From assembly GCA_040081075.1 (NCBI GenBank), contig JBEBHJ010000002.1, positions 52,378 through 116,377 of the forward strand: 64,000 bases of DNA, given 5' to 3'. The notes under the pieces were generated by a model, which saw only the letters and a list, made by a program, of their open reading frames with translations, had not been told where the DNA came from and did no database searches. This document shows positions 62,702 to 64,000 of the stretch, one piece after another. Position 1 is the first letter of the stretch. Each line of letters begins with the position of its first letter. This DNA comes from JANJUB01 sp040081075. GTDB taxonomy: Bacteria; Armatimonadota; Fimbriimonadia; Fimbriimonadales; Fimbriimonadaceae. A program made the translations under genes and the position numbers.

Positions 62702-63121
62702 ATGAATACCACGCATGAGCAGTATTTGGGAATGTTGATGATGCTCGGCTTTGCCGCCGCGATTTGCACTTTGATGGTGACGATTAGTTGGCTCTTTGGG
62801 CCAAAGAAGGTCACCCCCTACAAACAATCCCCCTATGAGTGCGGCGTAACGCCAGATGGCAGTGCGCGCGAGCGGTTTCCTATCAAGTTTTATATCCTCG
62901 CGATTGTGTTCATTTTGTTTGACATTGAAGTTGTCTTCTTGTGGAGTTGGATGACGGTTTTCAAGCATTCCAGCCGTGAGTTCCAAATTTTCAGCTTTTT
63001 CGAGATGATTGTCTACATGATCACTTGGGTTGTGGGTTATGTGTATATGTTAAAGGTTGGCGCGATCGATTGGGATGAAACCGAGAACTTGGCGGTAACA
63101 GGAGTTGAGAGCGGTGGCTAA
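62702..63121 (+). CDS. nuoA: NADH-quinone oxidoreductase subunit A
   Basis: 139 aa, three membrane helices (about 10-32, 66-88, 97-117). YECGVTPDGSARERFPIKFYILAIVFILFDIEVVFLWSW contains the conserved loop and helix-2 Glu/Asp of complex I proton path. AGGAG six bases before ATG 62702. The neighbouring C subunit follows directly. Confidence 0.96.
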   Translation: MNTTHEQYLGMLMMLGFAAAICTLMVTISWLFGPKKVTPYKQSPYECGVTPDGSARERFPIKFYILAIVFILFDIEVVFLWSWMTVFKHSSREFQIFSFFEMIVYMITWVVGYVYMLKVGAIDWDETENLAVTGVESGG

Positions 63122-63716
63122 TCCAATGGTGGGAGAGGAGAGGCTTGAGGCCTCTTTGGTTCGAGAAGCGTTTCCGACCGGATTGCTGAAGGTGAAGCAG
63201 GATCGCGGGGAAACGTTCCTTTGCGTTCAAAAGGTTGCCCTGGTTGGGGTCATCGAGTTTCTGAAGAACGATCCGCGTCTTGATTACAGCTATTTCAGCG
63301 AATGTGTAGGCATTGATTACAGCGAATGGACCCACGAACGCGACTTTGCGGAGCGTTTCGAAGTTGTTTACAATCTGATGTCGTTGAAACACTACTCGCG
63401 GATTTTTGTAAAGGTGGGCGTCAATGATGGCGAAAAGGTGCCGACCTTGATGAATGTTTTTCTGGGTGCGGAGTACCCAGAACGAGAAGTTGCCGACCTT
63501 TTCGGAGTCGTGTTTGAAGGCAATGAGCGGCCGGGCCGTTTCTTGTTGCCTGACGACTGGGTTGGGTTTCCCCTGCGAAAGGAATATCCTTTGGGGGGAG
63601 AGGATGTTTGGTTTGCGGAAGGTGACCGTGGTCCCGCTGTTGAAGATGTTTCCATGCCCCATGCTGGCGAGAGCTTTGAAGGCAAAACTGGAACAGAAAA
63701 CGTTTCGGGCAGATGA
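63114..63716 (+). CDS. nuoC: NADH-quinone oxidoreductase subunit C
   Basis: About 200 aa peripheral-arm subunit. The 30-kDa signature is present as PEREVADLFGVVFEGN and PDDWVGFPLRKEYPLGG. GTG 63114 is chosen because AGGAG lies 9 bases upstream and it overlaps the nuoA stop by 8 bases; TTG 63105 and ATG 63126 are alternatives. nuoB, which usually lies between A and C, is absent, and no nuoD follows; the next gene is a prepilin. Confidence 0.92.
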   Translation: MANPMVGEERLEASLVREAFPTGLLKVKQDRGETFLCVQKVALVGVIEFLKNDPRLDYSYFSECVGIDYSEWTHERDFAERFEVVYNLMSLKHYSRIFVKVGVNDGEKVPTLMNVFLGAEYPEREVADLFGVVFEGNERPGRFLLPDDWVGFPLRKEYPLGGEDVWFAEGDRGPAVEDVSMPHAGESFEGKTGTENVSGR

Positions 63717-63795
63717 ATTTTTTCATTCCTGGCACTTTTTTTGTTCCGATTTGAATCTAAACAAGGCATATCATGTCTGGTTTTCCCCTAACGCC

Positions 63796-63817
63796 AAAGA
63801 ATTTTAAAAAATTCTTT
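63796..63817. repeat. 22-bp AT-rich palindrome
   Basis: Perfect inverted repeat AAAGAATTTT-AA-AAAATTCTTT, lying 80 bases after the nuoC stop and touching the -35 region of the candidate prepilin promoter. Could be a regulator binding site or a weak terminator; it is too AT-rich to be a strong one. Confidence 0.6.
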
Positions 63818-63845
63818 GTGCATGGGCCAAAACTTGCGCTATACT
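63816..63845 (+). promoter_or_regulatory. Candidate sigma-70-type promoter for the prepilin gene
   Basis: TTGTGC and TATACT separated by 18 bases, about 57 bases upstream of ATG 63903, the likely transcription start being near 63852. Good match to TTGACA/TATAAT consensus in a region with no coding function. By-eye call only. Confidence 0.5.
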
Positions 63846-63902
63846 TTACTGTTGGTGCCTTAAAGCGCCGATTGAACTTATACTATTGGAGGCACAATTA
63901 AA

Positions 63903-64000
63903 ATGAAACGTGCATTTACTCTTATTGAACTATTGGTCGTAATCGCTATCATCGCGATTTTGGCTGCTATCCTCTTCCCTGTTTTCGCACAGGCTAAGGA
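63903..64000 (+). CDS. Prepilin-like protein, N-terminal part (cut by window end)
   Basis: Starts MKRAFTLIELLVVIAIIAIL, then LAAILFPVFAQAK, the same signal type as the 26411-27289 protein (Lys/Arg leader, Ala-Phe cleavage region, Glu5). GGAGG lies 10 bases before the ATG. Only the leader and the start of the stalk helix are in the window, so the mature protein is unknown. Confidence 0.9.
   Translation, partial: MKRAFTLIELLVVIAIIAILAAILFPVFAQAK

Overview
The window looks like a chromosomal segment of a free-living, Gram-negative-type bacterium of the phylum Armatimonadota, most likely Fimbriimonadia. The best clue is two prepilin-like proteins whose N-termini run FTLIELLVVIAIIAILAAIL and then FPVFAQAK, a signature I associate with that lineage. 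Secreted beta-propeller proteins, a PEP-CTERM protein, a secretin-based pilus operon and plant-sugar hydrolases fit. The assignment is inference; there is no rRNA or marker gene here to fix it.

Layout. 1-7 kb: an RNA-methyltransferase-like protein, a haem-binding lipoprotein, an S9 peptidase and two secreted proteins. 7-11.4 kb: a large BNR/propeller protein broken by one in-frame TGA, then selD. The selD gene starts well upstream of the first uninterrupted ATG and reads through a TGA exactly at the catalytic Cys/Sec position, followed by a perfect hairpin. It is therefore itself a selenoprotein gene. 11.2-19.5 kb: an exopolysaccharide locus (heparinase II/III-like protein, Wzz-like protein, glycosyltransferase, Wzy-like polymerase, SGNH-like protein, MBOAT acyltransferase). 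19.5-26 kb: a sugar-binding lipoprotein coupled to a GH78 alpha-L-rhamnosidase, then a propeller-phosphoesterase gene cut by an in-frame TAG. 26-33 kb: a prepilin-like protein, tRNA-Arg(TCT), an ECF sigma factor cluster with a large secreted protein, and a lone CoA-transferase beta subunit.

33-43 kb: a tightly overlapping minus-strand operon: HD-GYP phosphodiesterase, PilM, PilN, PilO, a PilP/GspC-like protein, secretin, PilB/GspE ATPase and PilC/GspF, followed by a pseudopilin. It encodes a type IV pilus or type II secretion machine with a c-di-GMP hydrolase at its head. 43-47.5 kb: DUF58 protein, Ku, and a patch of small unknown genes. That patch holds two paralogues, a 57-codon ORF missed by length filters, and a degenerate inverted repeat of part of that ORF. 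47.5-58 kb: tricorn-like protease, DapA-family lyase, DinB protein, Gfo/Idh/MocA oxidoreductase, GH51 arabinofuranosidase, AlkD-like protein, fatty acid hydroxylase, a 37-aa membrane peptide and a peptidoglycan-binding protein. 58-64 kb: a secreted propeller protein, trpD-trpC-trpF, nuoA directly followed by nuoC (no nuoB or nuoD), and the start of another prepilin gene.

The strongest observation is the Sec-encoding selD with its SECIS-like hairpin. Next come two genes that each need only one stop codon read through to be intact, the inverted repeat at 45.6-45.8 kb, the long antisense overlap between selD and the heparinase-like gene, and the incomplete nuo cluster. I saw no CRISPR array, prophage, complete IS element or rRNA.
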